A DNA stretch of 52,211 nucleotides from Oscillospiraceae bacterium (GTDB lineage Bacteria; Bacillota; Clostridia; Oscillospirales; UBA929): the NCBI GenBank assembly GCA_009780275.1, contig WRAI01000019.1, positions 1 through 52,211 on the forward strand, in the 5' to 3' direction. The notes beneath the pieces were generated by a model. The model was not told where the DNA came from. It did not search any database and saw only the letters and a list, made by a program, of their open reading frames with translations. The translations under genes and the position numbers were made by a program. This document shows, in pieces, positions 7,276 to 15,494 of the stretch; the stretch's first letter is position 1, and the number at the start of each line of letters is the position of its first letter.

Positions 7276-8379
7276 TTGTTATTACTCGAAGAACACAAGC
7301 GCAGTTTGGATGGCCTGCGGCAGCCGTTGGAAGAATGGGTGGAAACGCTGAAGCTCGACGAGGTCACCGCACGTGCCGATGCGCTGGAAGAACAGAGCAA
7401 TCAGCCGGGCTTTTGGGACGACCCGAATGCCGGGCAGAAAATTTTGCAGGAACTGAAAAAGCAGAAGGATATTATCAGCCGTGCCAAGGCGGTGCAGGGG
7501 CAGTATGAATCGTTACTGGAACTGTGCGAGCTGGCGTTGCTGGAAAATGATGAGTCGTTTGCCGAAGATTTGGGCGGTGATATTGCAAAACTATCTGAAG
7601 ATATCGAAACCGCACGGCTGGAATTATTGCTAAGCGGCGAATACGACGATTGCGCGGCGATTTTAAGCTTCCATGCGGGTGCGGGCGGTACGGAGGCGCA
7701 GGACTGGAACGAGATGCTTGTGCGGATGTACATCCGTTGGGCGGAACGGCACGGGTTTAAGACCAAGTTGCTTGACAGCCTCGATGGCGACGGCGCGGGG
7801 CTGAAAAGTGCCAGCTTGCTCATTGAGGGCGAGCGGGCGTTTGGGTATCTCAAAAGTGAGATGGGCATTCATCGCTTGGTGCGCATTTCGCCGTTTGATT
7901 CATCGGGGCGGCGGCATACATCGTTTGCAGCGGTAGAAGTTATGCCCGACATTGAGAATGACGCCGATATTGTCATCCGTGACGAGGATATTCGCGTTGA
8001 AACACACCGTTCAAGCGGTGCGGGGGGGCAGAAAGTTAACAAAACTGACTCGGCCGTGCGTGTTACGCATATACCGACAGGCATTACCACAGCGTGTCAA
8101 ACCGAGCGCAGTCAACACCAAAACAAAGATACGTGTATGCGTTTGCTGCGCGCAAAATTGGCGGAGATTAAAGAAAAAGAGCATTTGGATAAAATCGAGG
8201 ACATCAAGGGTGTGCAGAAAGCCATTGAATGGGGTAGCCAGATTCGCAGCTATGTGTTTATGCCGTATACGTTGGTGAAAGACCATCGCACGAACTTTGA
8301 AAATGGCAACATTCAAGCCGTGATGGATGGGGACTTGGATGGGTTTATTCATGCGTATTTGAAGTCGTTGGTAGGGTAG
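7276..8379 (+). CDS. prfB: Peptide chain release factor 2
   Basis: 367 residues, full length for RF2. It recognises UGA and UAA stop codons and triggers peptide release on the ribosome. The tripeptide anticodon SPF (RISPFDSSGRRHTSF) marks RF2 rather than RF1, and the catalytic GGQ lies in SSGAGGQKVN. Start: TTG at 7276 after AGGGGGAG; an ATG at this point is absent. The usual in-frame UGA and programmed +1 frameshift of many RF2 genes is not seen, so RF2 autoregulation by frameshifting appears to be missing. Divergent from the malic enzyme gene. Confidence 0.96.
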   Translation: MLLLEEHKRSLDGLRQPLEEWVETLKLDEVTARADALEEQSNQPGFWDDPNAGQKILQELKKQKDIISRAKAVQGQYESLLELCELALLENDESFAEDLGGDIAKLSEDIETARLELLLSGEYDDCAAILSFHAGAGGTEAQDWNEMLVRMYIRWAERHGFKTKLLDSLDGDGAGLKSASLLIEGERAFGYLKSEMGIHRLVRISPFDSSGRRHTSFAAVEVMPDIENDADIVIRDEDIRVETHRSSGAGGQKVNKTDSAVRVTHIPTGITTACQTERSQHQNKDTCMRLLRAKLAEIKEKEHLDKIEDIKGVQKAIEWGSQIRSYVFMPYTLVKDHRTNFENGNIQAVMDGDLDGFIHAYLKSLVG

Positions 8380-8395
8380 TGCGTGATTTGCCGAA

Positions 8396-8432
8396 CCCCA
8401 TGTAGGGGCGAACATTTCCCTCATAGAGGGAG
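8396..8432. repeat. REP-like palindromic intergenic sequence
   Basis: Two small hairpins side by side (CCCC-ATGTA-GGGG and CCCTCATAGAGGG) with the motif TGTAGGGGCG. Related TAGGGGCG or CGCCCTACA hairpins occur near 33,319 and 41,180, which suggests a dispersed palindromic repeat family. Confidence 0.4.
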
Positions 8433-8454
8433 CCGGGGAATTTGGAGGAAATAC

Positions 8455-8895
8455 ATGACCATACGAACCATGACAATCGACGATTATGCGCCGATATACG
8501 CCCTATGGCGCAATACCCCGGGGATGGGGCTAAATGACCGCGATGATTCACGTGAGGGTATTGCCAAATATTTGGCGCGGAATCCCAATACTTGTTTTGT
8601 TGCCGAAATGGACGGTGAAATAATTGGCGCAATTTTGAGCGGACACGATGGACGCAGAGGGCGTATTTGCCATACGGCTGTGGCACAAAGCCATCAACGG
8701 CAAGGTGTCGGTGTATTGCTTGTTGATGCTGCGATGAACGCTTTACAGCGCGAGGGCATCAGCAAAGTTCTTTTGGTAGCATTTGCGAGAAACGAAAAGG
8801 GCAATACATTTTGGGAAAAACAGGGTTTTGCCGCGCGGGATGATTTGGTGTATCGTAATAAGGAACTTGTTGAATTGGTGAGGATTGATACGTAG
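8455..8895 (+). CDS. GNAT-family N-acetyltransferase
   Basis: 147 residues. The acetyl-CoA binding signature is visible as AVAQSHQRQGVGVLLVDAA (Q/RxxGxG/A type), followed by a beta-bulge strand and the NTFWEKQGF motif near the C terminus. The sequence resembles the YpeA-type GNAT group, whose substrates are mostly unknown. Start: ATG at 8455, directly after TGGAGGAA. The phosphotransferase-like gene follows 24 bases later, so the two are probably co-transcribed. Confidence 0.85.
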   Translation: MTIRTMTIDDYAPIYALWRNTPGMGLNDRDDSREGIAKYLARNPNTCFVAEMDGEIIGAILSGHDGRRGRICHTAVAQSHQRQGVGVLLVDAAMNALQREGISKVLLVAFARNEKGNTFWEKQGFAARDDLVYRNKELVELVRIDT

Positions 8896-8919
8896 TGTAA
8901 TGCATGATTGGAGACACAT

Positions 8920-9846
8920 ATGTACAGCAACACAAATCGCGATGAAGCATACAAACACCGTTTGCTTGATTTTATCCGGCGCGAGTACGGCATTACCGTA
9001 ACCGACATTGCGCCTGCCAAGCGTGGATTTTACGGCGAAACATGGAAAATAAACACGAAAAATACTCGGTGTTTTCTAAAATTGGTGTATGCCGTTGAAC
9101 ATAAGGAAGTTTACAAGCACAGCTTGCCAATCACCCAACATCTTTGCGACCACGGCATTGATTTTATCAGCCGAATTGTAAAGACGAAACATGGCGGCTT
9201 GTTTGCCGAATTTGACGGCGCAATCCTAGGCGTTTTCGTTTGGATTGACGGCGAGAATGCGCAAAATGAAGACACAAAACCTGTGGAATATCAACTGCTG
9301 GCAAAAGTGTATACCGTGCCGACCGATGGTTTGTGCATACCGCGCGAGGATTTTTCAAGCAGTGAGGTAGATTTGTTTTTCCGGCGCTGGCGTGCGCTTG
9401 GCCGCGAAGAAGTCCTTGCGCTGTTGGAGAAAAATCGCGATAAAATCGAGCATAGAGCCAAACGGTTAAAAGCGGCTGCAAAATTGTGTCAAGGCGATAC
9501 AAGCGGCTTCGTTATCACGCACGGTGACGCAGGCGGGAATTTTCTCCAATCTTGTGACAGAAATTATATTGTTGATTGGGACGGTGTGCTGCTTGCGCCT
9601 CCTGAGCGTGATGCTTGGGTGTGCTGTCAATGGGATTGGGCGCGGGATGCGTTTTGTAATGCGTTGCAACAAAACGGCATTGATTACACGTTGCGTATCG
9701 AGCGGCTGGCATTTTATGCGTATTGGTACTTCTTTTTCTATCTAAATGCGTTTCTGGATTCGCGGGTGGAAGTTGGTATAATTGAAGAGTACATTGACGG
9801 TTGGATAGAGGGTAGTTTTCGTTATATAGATGAGCAAAAACTATAA
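8920..9846 (+). CDS. APH-family (aminoglycoside/choline kinase-like) phosphotransferase
   Basis: 308 residues with a protein-kinase-like fold. The catalytic loop HGDAGGNFLQ (about residue 205) and the metal-binding DWDGVLLAPPERD that follows are the family signature. This set includes aminoglycoside and spectinomycin kinases, but many members phosphorylate small metabolites, and I cannot say whether it gives resistance. Start: ATG at 8920 after GGAG, with a TTG four codons earlier as the alternative. In line with the acetyltransferase upstream. Confidence 0.82.
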   Translation: MYSNTNRDEAYKHRLLDFIRREYGITVTDIAPAKRGFYGETWKINTKNTRCFLKLVYAVEHKEVYKHSLPITQHLCDHGIDFISRIVKTKHGGLFAEFDGAILGVFVWIDGENAQNEDTKPVEYQLLAKVYTVPTDGLCIPREDFSSSEVDLFFRRWRALGREEVLALLEKNRDKIEHRAKRLKAAAKLCQGDTSGFVITHGDAGGNFLQSCDRNYIVDWDGVLLAPPERDAWVCCQWDWARDAFCNALQQNGIDYTLRIERLAFYAYWYFFFYLNAFLDSRVEVGIIEEYIDGWIEGSFRYIDEQKL

Positions 9847-9891
9847 AAGTTCGTTCGCCGGCTAATCCGCCGATAAAATAAAAAGGGGGTT

Positions 9892-9913
9892 CCCGTGCGA
9901 CTTGTCGCGTGGG
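9892..9913 (+). promoter_or_regulatory. Hairpin covering the ribosome site of the ArsC-like gene
   Basis: A 10-bp stem including two G-T pairs (CCCGTGCGAC with GTCGCGTGGG) and a very short loop. Its right arm includes three bases of the GGGGG Shine-Dalgarno tract (9911-9915) of the next gene, so folding would hide the ribosome site. Confidence 0.45.
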
Positions 9914-9921
9914 GGAATATC

Positions 9922-10260
9922 ATGCCAATAATTCAAATTTTCGGAAAATCAAAGTGTTTTGACACCAAAAAGGCTGAGCGGTTCTTCAAAGAACGCGGCG
10001 TTAAAGTGCAGAACATCGACTTGCCGCGCTATGGCATTAGCCGCGGGGAGTTGCAATCTGTTGTTAAAGCGGTCGGCGGATTGGAAAAGTTGCTCAATGA
10101 CAAACACCCCGATGCGGCAAACGTGAGCTATTTGGCGCACGAGGAAGATAAAATTGAGGCGTTGTTGGATTATCCGGCCTTGTTGCGTACGCCGATCGTG
10201 CGGAATGGGAAGATGGCAACGGTGGGTGTAAATATAGAAATATGGGGGACGTGGTTGTGA
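9922..10260 (+). CDS. ArsC/Spx-like thioredoxin-fold protein
   Basis: 112 residues of the ArsC family (arsenate reductase, Spx and YffB-type relatives). The active-site loop reads GKSKCFDTKKAERFF with a single Cys, so it is not the CxxC Spx redox switch. The RTPIVRNGK segment late in the protein is the conserved cis-Pro loop. A generic glutathione- or thiol-dependent reductase role is likely; arsenate reduction is not shown. Start: ATG at 9922 behind GGGGG, inside a potential hairpin. The stop overlaps the next gene's GTG as GTGA, so translation is coupled. Confidence 0.82.
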   Translation: MPIIQIFGKSKCFDTKKAERFFKERGVKVQNIDLPRYGISRGELQSVVKAVGGLEKLLNDKHPDAANVSYLAHEEDKIEALLDYPALLRTPIVRNGKMATVGVNIEIWGTWL

Positions 10261-10847
10261 CGGAGAAATTGGCTAGTCAGCTAAAATTCCTGGCTGCAGC
10301 AGATGGATTAAAATCAGTGCAGCGCCAAACGTGGTTGCTCGACAAAACACGACAGGAAAACAGTGCCGAGCACTCGTGGCACTTCGCCCTGATGGCTATG
10401 ACGCTGTTTGAACATTGCGGCATTGAAGGCGTCGATCTCAACCGCGTCATAAAAATGGCAATTGTGCATGATTTAGTGGAAGTGTATGCCGGCGACGCCC
10501 CGGCTTTCGACAAATCCGCTCAAGTCGGTAAAGAAGCCAAAGAACAAGCCGCCGCCGACAAACTATTCGGTCTGCTCTCCGCCGCGCAAGCCGCCGAGTA
10601 CCGAACCTTATGGGAGGAGTTCGACGCCATGCAAACTCCGGACGCCTTGTACGCCGCAGCCATTGATGTCCTGCAATCCTTTTACAATCAATACAACACC
10701 GGCGGCCCGGCCTGGATAAAATACCATGGCACTGTTGAACAAGCCTATAAACGCATGCTGCCTGTCAAAGCAGCGCTGCCCTCACTCTGGAATTATATCG
10801 AAGTCGCCATCGCTGATGCCACTGCAAAAGGCTGGCTGATTCCGTAG
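10257..10847 (+). CDS. HD-domain hydrolase (YfbR/HDDC2-like nucleotidase)
   Basis: About 196 residues. The metal-binding pattern of HD proteins is clear: ENSAEHSWHFALMA (first His), AIVHDLVEVYAGD (HD pair) and a later Asp in the DVLQSFYNQY helix region. The layout matches the HD_3 group, which includes 5'-deoxynucleotidases acting on dNMPs. The preferred start is GTG at 10257, which overlaps the upstream stop as GTGA and has GGGGG eight bases before it; ATG at 10242 is the alternative. Substrate is inferred from the family only. Confidence 0.82.
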   Translation: MTEKLASQLKFLAAADGLKSVQRQTWLLDKTRQENSAEHSWHFALMAMTLFEHCGIEGVDLNRVIKMAIVHDLVEVYAGDAPAFDKSAQVGKEAKEQAAADKLFGLLSAAQAAEYRTLWEEFDAMQTPDALYAAAIDVLQSFYNQYNTGGPAWIKYHGTVEQAYKRMLPVKAALPSLWNYIEVAIADATAKGWLIP

Positions 10848-10888
10848 GGACGATATCTCAAAATACACATAAAAAGGCGGATTTCACC

Positions 10889-12220
10889 ATGTCTCAAGAC
10901 TGCACAGCCCCCGTACCAAAATACACTTTCCCTGAGCAATCCATGTTGCCCGAGGCGGCCGAGCAAATTGTGCGTGACGAGTCCATGCTCGACGGCAACG
11001 CCCGCCTAAATTTGGCGACTTTTGTCACAACGTGGATGGACGAGCGCGCCGACAAACTTTACGCCGAGGCGTATGATAAAAACGCCATCGATAAAGACGA
11101 ATATCCCCAGACGGCGGCCATTGAGATGTATTGCTGGCGCATGCTGGCCGATCTTTGGCACGCGCCTAATCCGGAAATTGCCGTCGGTTGTTCGACTACC
11201 GGCTCATCTGAGGCGTGTATGTTAGGCGGACTGGCGCTTAAACGCCGCTGGCAAGAGCAGCGCCGTGTGGCGGGCAAGCCGGCGGACAAACCCAATCTCG
11301 TCATGAGCAGTGCCGTGCAAGTCTGTTGGGAAAAGTTCTGCAATTTTTTCGACATTGAACCGCGCTACGTGCCCATCAGTTGGGAGCATAAAGTACTTGA
11401 TGGTCATGACTTAGCACGATACGTCGATGAAAATACCATTGGTGTGGTCGCTATCCTTGGCGTGACATACACCGGCATGTATGAGCCGGTCGAAAAAATC
11501 GCGGCAGTGCTGGATGATATTGAAGCGTCGACGGGGCTTGACATCAAAATCCATGTTGATGGTGCATCAGGTGCCATGATTGCGCCCTTTGCACAGCCCG
11601 AACTGGTTTGGGATTTTCGGCTGCCGCGCGTCGTATCTATCAACACATCGGGACACAAGTATGGGCTGGTTTACCCCGGTGTAGGCTGGATCGTTTGGCG
11701 TGATGCCGCTTTGCTGCCCGACAGCCTTGTCTTTAAAGTTGACTATCTGGGCGGCGATATGCCGACTTTCGCATTAAATTTTTCACGCCCTGGTGCGCAA
11801 ATCCTGCTGCAATATTGGGCGTTTCTGCGCTACGGCTACGAAGGATATAAAGCTGTGCAAGATGAAACGATGCGCGTCGCGCAATACCTGGCCAATGAAA
11901 TTGCCGGTATTGGCCCGTTCACGCTTTGGAATGACGCGTCGGATATTCCCGTTTTTGCATGGATGCTGAAATCAGATCCGGCGCGCAATTGGACACTGTA
12001 CGATTTATCCGACCGCCTGCGTATGAAAGGCTGGCAAGTGCCCGCCTACCCCATGCCCGACGGCTTGACTGATATCACTGTCCAGCGCATTGTCGTGCGT
12101 AACGGGCTGAGCATGGACTTAGCGGGGCGGTTGATTGACGACATCCGTGCCCACGTCGCGCACCTAGAAGAAACAAATGTAAAAACGTCCGCCCGCCCCA
12201 ATGCGGTATTCCATCATTAA
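10889..12220 (+). CDS. gadB: Glutamate decarboxylase
   Basis: 443 residues of the bacterial GAD group. It converts glutamate to GABA with use of one proton, a known acid-stress defence. The PLP lysine lies in NTSGHKYGLVYPG, and the HVDGASGAMIAPF segment supplies the cofactor-contacting Asp. The C terminus ends in VFHH; a C-terminal His gates the active site at neutral pH in E. coli GadB, so the same pH control is plausible. No glutamate/GABA antiporter gene (gadC) is adjacent. It ends 4 bases into the convergent TVP38-family gene. Start: ATG at 10889 after AAAGGCGG. Confidence 0.93.
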   Translation: MSQDCTAPVPKYTFPEQSMLPEAAEQIVRDESMLDGNARLNLATFVTTWMDERADKLYAEAYDKNAIDKDEYPQTAAIEMYCWRMLADLWHAPNPEIAVGCSTTGSSEACMLGGLALKRRWQEQRRVAGKPADKPNLVMSSAVQVCWEKFCNFFDIEPRYVPISWEHKVLDGHDLARYVDENTIGVVAILGVTYTGMYEPVEKIAAVLDDIEASTGLDIKIHVDGASGAMIAPFAQPELVWDFRLPRVVSINTSGHKYGLVYPGVGWIVWRDAALLPDSLVFKVDYLGGDMPTFALNFSRPGAQILLQYWAFLRYGYEGYKAVQDETMRVAQYLANEIAGIGPFTLWNDASDIPVFAWMLKSDPARNWTLYDLSDRLRMKGWQVPAYPMPDGLTDITVQRIVVRNGLSMDLAGRLIDDIRAHVAHLEETNVKTSARPNAVFHH

Positions 12221-12924
12221 ACCTGCTCTTCCCTAACAGCCGCTGCCTGCGGCTCTTCCATCAATGCTGCCATCAACCTCTTACGGAAAATCAAAGCCAC
12301 CGCCAGTGCGACCGCCACAACCGCACCCATCACAATGGCTGTCGTATAGCTGCCCTGTGAAATACGGTCGCCTAGAAATACATAGAAAACCGCGGAAGGC
12401 ACACTGCCCGCCACAACCGCGATAATATATTTCCACAATATAATTTTGGTCTCAGCAAACAAGTATGGCCCGACACTCGAAACCCAAGGCAGTAAGGTTA
12501 GCAAAAATGCTGCAAACTCAGGGCGTTTGATGGTTCTGTGTGACTTTTTCAGCTTATTCTTAGGCGTCTTTTTAGCCTTGATCAGCCCGTCGAATTGACG
12601 AACCGAAACCACAACGAACATATTCCCCAACGCCACTCCGGCAAGAAAGATAAACGGCCCAAAAAAAATACCATAACTTAATCCGGTCAGCACTCCGACT
12701 GCCGGCGCCGGAATAATTGGTACAATAACTTGCAACGCCGCCAACCCAATCAAAGCGGGAACGCCCCGCCACCCAAAAGATTGCACCGTTGTCACAAGCG
12801 TTGTTTCGTCATCGGTATGGGTGATAATACCCCGAATAAGGGGAAACAATTGTACCACCATGGCAAGCAAGAGACAAAAAAACACCACCATAGCGACTGC
12901 GATTAAAGCCTTGTGCATCTTCAT
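12217..12924 (-). CDS. TVP38/TMEM64 (DedA-superfamily) membrane protein
   Basis: 235 residues with five or six hydrophobic helices. The core region PAPAVGVLTGLSYGIFFGPFIFLAGVALGN is typical of the SNARE-associated/VTT domain, whose members move lipid carriers or phospholipids between leaflets. Start: the ATG at 12924 has CAGGAG eight bases upstream; the long extension to 13038 runs into the aquaporin gene and is rejected. It follows the aquaporin gene by 34 bases on the same strand and is probably in one operon with it. Confidence 0.85.
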   Translation of the reverse strand: MKMHKALIAVAMVVFFCLLLAMVVQLFPLIRGIITHTDDETTLVTTVQSFGWRGVPALIGLAALQVIVPIIPAPAVGVLTGLSYGIFFGPFIFLAGVALGNMFVVVSVRQFDGLIKAKKTPKNKLKKSHRTIKRPEFAAFLLTLLPWVSSVGPYLFAETKIILWKYIIAVVAGSVPSAVFYVFLGDRISQGSYTTAIVMGAVVAVALAVALIFRKRLMAALMEEPQAAAVREEQV

Positions 12925-12958
12925 AGCTATACTCCTGTGAAGGCGTTGGTATCCGTGC

Positions 12959-13651
12959 TTAGGAAACTGTGTCCTCTTTGACTTTAACTGCTGTATAAAC
13001 AATGACAGCCAATGCCGCGCCGATGAGTGGGGCGGCAATAAACACCCAAAGGTCGTTCAATGCTGTGCCGCCTGCGAAAAGCGCCGGGCCGATGCTGCGG
13101 GCCGGGTTGACAGATGTGCCTGTCAACGGAATGCCTACGATATGCACAAAGGTAAGGGTCAAGCCGATAACGATACCGGCAACCGCGCCTTTGGATTTGT
13201 CGGCAGTCACGCCGAGGATAACCAACACGAAAATGAAGGTGAGAATCACCTCGATAAGAAACGCGCCGCCAATGCCGCCGGCATTGGCCGTAAGATTTGA
13301 ACCGAGATTTCCGGTATGGTCTATGTTTGCAATATTAGACATCACGTACAACAGCCCCGCACCGATGGTCGCGCCGAAAATTTGCGAGATAACATAGCCG
13401 CAAAAATCGGATAAGCTAATGCGCTTGTCTAACAATGCACCTAATGAAACAGCGGGATTGATGTGGCAGCCTGATACGCCGCCGATGACGTATGCCATTG
13501 CCACAATAGAAAGGCCAAATGCGAGTGCAACCGCTAAATGTCCGCCACTGACATCTGCACCCAAGAATACCGCGCTGCCGCAGCCCATGAAGACCAAGAC
13601 CATTGTACCAACGATTTCCGATATGTACTTTTTATTCGTATTACTTGACAT
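12959..13651 (-). CDS. Aquaporin / glycerol facilitator (MIP family)
   Basis: 230 residues, six membrane helices, and both pore motifs: CHINPAVSLG and TSVNPARSIGPAL. The Arg after the second NPA is the selectivity-filter arginine. The length and the close AqpZ-like motifs favour a water channel over a GlpF-type glycerol channel, which usually carries an NPA-R-D; this cannot be settled from sequence reading. Start: ATG at 13651 after AAAGGAG. Its own promoter is visible upstream (13685-13713). It is first gene of a two-gene unit with the TVP38-family gene. Confidence 0.93.
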   Translation of the reverse strand: MSSNTNKKYISEIVGTMVLVFMGCGSAVFLGADVSGGHLAVALAFGLSIVAMAYVIGGVSGCHINPAVSLGALLDKRISLSDFCGYVISQIFGATIGAGLLYVMSNIANIDHTGNLGSNLTANAGGIGGAFLIEVILTFIFVLVILGVTADKSKGAVAGIVIGLTLTFVHIVGIPLTGTSVNPARSIGPALFAGGTALNDLWVFIAAPLIGAALAVIVYTAVKVKEDTVS

Positions 13652-13684
13652 AGTGACTGCTCCTTTGCTGATTATTTTGACGCA

Positions 13685-13713
13685 ATTATACCATGACAGG
13701 TTTACAAAAGCAA
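13685..13713 (-). promoter_or_regulatory. Promoter of the aquaporin gene
   Basis: On the minus strand: TTGCTT (13713-13708), 17-base spacer, TATAAT (13690-13685), 34 bases before the aquaporin start. Confidence 0.65.
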
Positions 13714-13854
13714 GTTTTTCCTCTGACACGCGTGTTTTGCTCGTTGGCGCAATATTGCCAAATAAATTTTGCGAAAAAAAGCAGAAAATAAACAGGAGAT
13801 TTGTCGCTCCGTCGGGTATAAAGAATAATAGGGGATAGAAAGTGGGGGATGGCC

Positions 13855-14844
13855 ATGCAGTGCCGAATTGAACAGCAGAATCGTGAGCGAAACACTTTGT
13901 CACGTTATGCGGCGTATAGTGATGTCTGTGATGTGCGTACCATGCCCGAAGAACCATGTCCGACGCGGACTTGTTTTCAGCGCGATATTGACCGTATTAC
14001 GCACAGCAAAGCGTTTCGCCGCCTGATGCACAAGACGCAGATGTTTCTCAAACCAGAAGGAGACCATTATCGTACACGGTTGACGCATACATTGGAAGTG
14101 GCGCGGATTGCGCGGACAATGGCGCGGGCATTGCGGCTCAATGAAGACTTGGCTGAAGCGATTGCGCTGGGGCATGACCTGGGTCATACGCCATTTGGGC
14201 ATACCGGTGAGGATATTCTCAACGAAGTGATGCCCGGCGGGTTTACGCACAATGCCCAGAGTTTACGAGTTGTTGAAGTGCTGGAAAAGGACGGACAGGG
14301 CTTAAACTTGACCGAGGTGGTACGCAATGGCATTCAGCACCATTCAGGCGGCACGCCGCCTGTAACGCTGGAAGGGCGGCTGGTACATAAAGCCGACAGG
14401 ATTGCTTATATCAACCATGATATTGATGATGCATTGCGCGGCGGGCTGCTAAAACCCTCTGATTTGCCGGGTAACTGCATTGCGGTGCTGGGCGACAGCC
14501 ACAGTACACGCATTAACACGCTGATTTCTGATGTCATTGAGAACAGCTTTGACAAGTCTAATATTCTTATGTCGCCGCGGGTTGAAACGGCGATGTTGGA
14601 CTTGCGGCAATTTTTATTCGACAATGTGTATCTCGAATCGGCGGCCAAAGACGAAAATGCTAAGGCGCAGTCGTTGGTAAAGTTGCTGTTTAATTACTAT
14701 ATCGACCGTCCCGAAGTACTGCCCGATGAGTATGACAAATCCGATGTCAGCCGTGGGGCGTGCGATTATATTGCGGGGATGACCGACCAGTTTGCTGTTA
14801 GTACGTTTAGGATGTTATTTGAGCCGCAAGGATGGGAGGCGTAG
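13855..14844 (+). CDS. dgt: Deoxyguanosinetriphosphate triphosphohydrolase-like HD protein
   Basis: 329 residues. It would hydrolyse dNTPs to nucleosides and triphosphate. The HD active site is clear: RLTHTLEVARIAR, then GHDLGHTPFGHTGE, and a later Asp in HKADRIAYINHD. This short Dgt form without a long C-terminal extension is typical of Clostridia, where dgt precedes dnaG and rpoD as it does here. Start: ATG at 13855, six bases after GGGGGAT; the ATG at 13849 sits too close to the ribosome site. Followed 86 bases later by a small exported protein and then dnaG. Confidence 0.93.
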   Translation: MQCRIEQQNRERNTLSRYAAYSDVCDVRTMPEEPCPTRTCFQRDIDRITHSKAFRRLMHKTQMFLKPEGDHYRTRLTHTLEVARIARTMARALRLNEDLAEAIALGHDLGHTPFGHTGEDILNEVMPGGFTHNAQSLRVVEVLEKDGQGLNLTEVVRNGIQHHSGGTPPVTLEGRLVHKADRIAYINHDIDDALRGGLLKPSDLPGNCIAVLGDSHSTRINTLISDVIENSFDKSNILMSPRVETAMLDLRQFLFDNVYLESAAKDENAKAQSLVKLLFNYYIDRPEVLPDEYDKSDVSRGACDYIAGMTDQFAVSTFRMLFEPQGWEA

Positions 14845-14930
14845 GGCAAGTTAGTAACTAGCAATGGGTAATGTCGTGCGTAGCACGTGGCACAGTAACG
14901 AATGTTTTCTAAAACGAAGTAGGAGGCAAC

Positions 14931-15494
14931 ATGAAAAAAATAATTAGCATTTTGATAGTTGCCTTGCTGTTTACGGGAACTGTTGGAGTAAGCGCGTTGC
15001 AGCCGCCTACATGGTTCACGCTTCGCGTACGGGTGGTCAACGAGTTCGGTGAGCCTATGGAAGGCGTACAGTTCCATGCGTATGGGTTCGACCAGCTTGA
15101 AAGTTTTTTTAATTTTGAACAAGGAGAAGATAGATTGATTGTCGGAGCAACACCGATGGCTGACCGCGAGGGCAACGCTGTGATTTTGTCCTCTGACAAT
15201 GGCGGCTATGTATACCATCGCTTTATGATGCCGTTTGGTGGAAATAATGCATACTTTGTATTACGTATGGTTAGTGCCGCCGATGGGCATCGTCGAAATG
15301 AATTACACACGATGTATATTAGCCGGCGCGAAGATTTTGTTGGTAGTATGCCATGGACGGTGGAAAGACAAATCGTACTGATTGGCACTAACCCACATAC
15401 AAGTGATGCCGGTGTGGCGATGATTGTGGCCGTTGGTTTGTCAGGACTCGCAGGGATAGGTGTCTTGTTGATGAAAAGGGGGTGTAGGCTATGA
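14931..15494 (+). CDS. Membrane-anchored exported protein between dgt and dnaG
   Basis: 187 residues with an N-terminal signal peptide (cleavage probably after VSA, about residue 22), an extracellular domain that starts with FTLRVRVVNEFGEPMEGVQF, and a C-terminal hydrophobic helix followed by KRGCRL. The first part fits a carboxypeptidase-regulatory or Cna-B-like beta-sandwich. The gene has AGGAGG before the ATG at 14931, and its stop overlaps the dnaG start as ATGA, so it is translationally coupled to primase. That is an odd place for a surface protein. Function unknown. Confidence 0.7.
   Translation: MKKIISILIVALLFTGTVGVSALQPPTWFTLRVRVVNEFGEPMEGVQFHAYGFDQLESFFNFEQGEDRLIVGATPMADREGNAVILSSDNGGYVYHRFMMPFGGNNAYFVLRMVSAADGHRRNELHTMYISRREDFVGSMPWTVERQIVLIGTNPHTSDAGVAMIVAVGLSGLAGIGVLLMKRGCRL

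Noticed and set aside
12925-13038. N-terminal extension of the TVP38-family protein
   Set aside because: It overlaps the aquaporin gene and has no ribosome site; the ATG at 12924 has a clear AGGAG.
13652-13957. Long N-terminal extension of the aquaporin frame
   Set aside because: The extra sequence is not like any MIP protein and covers the promoter; the ATG at 13651 follows AAAGGAG.
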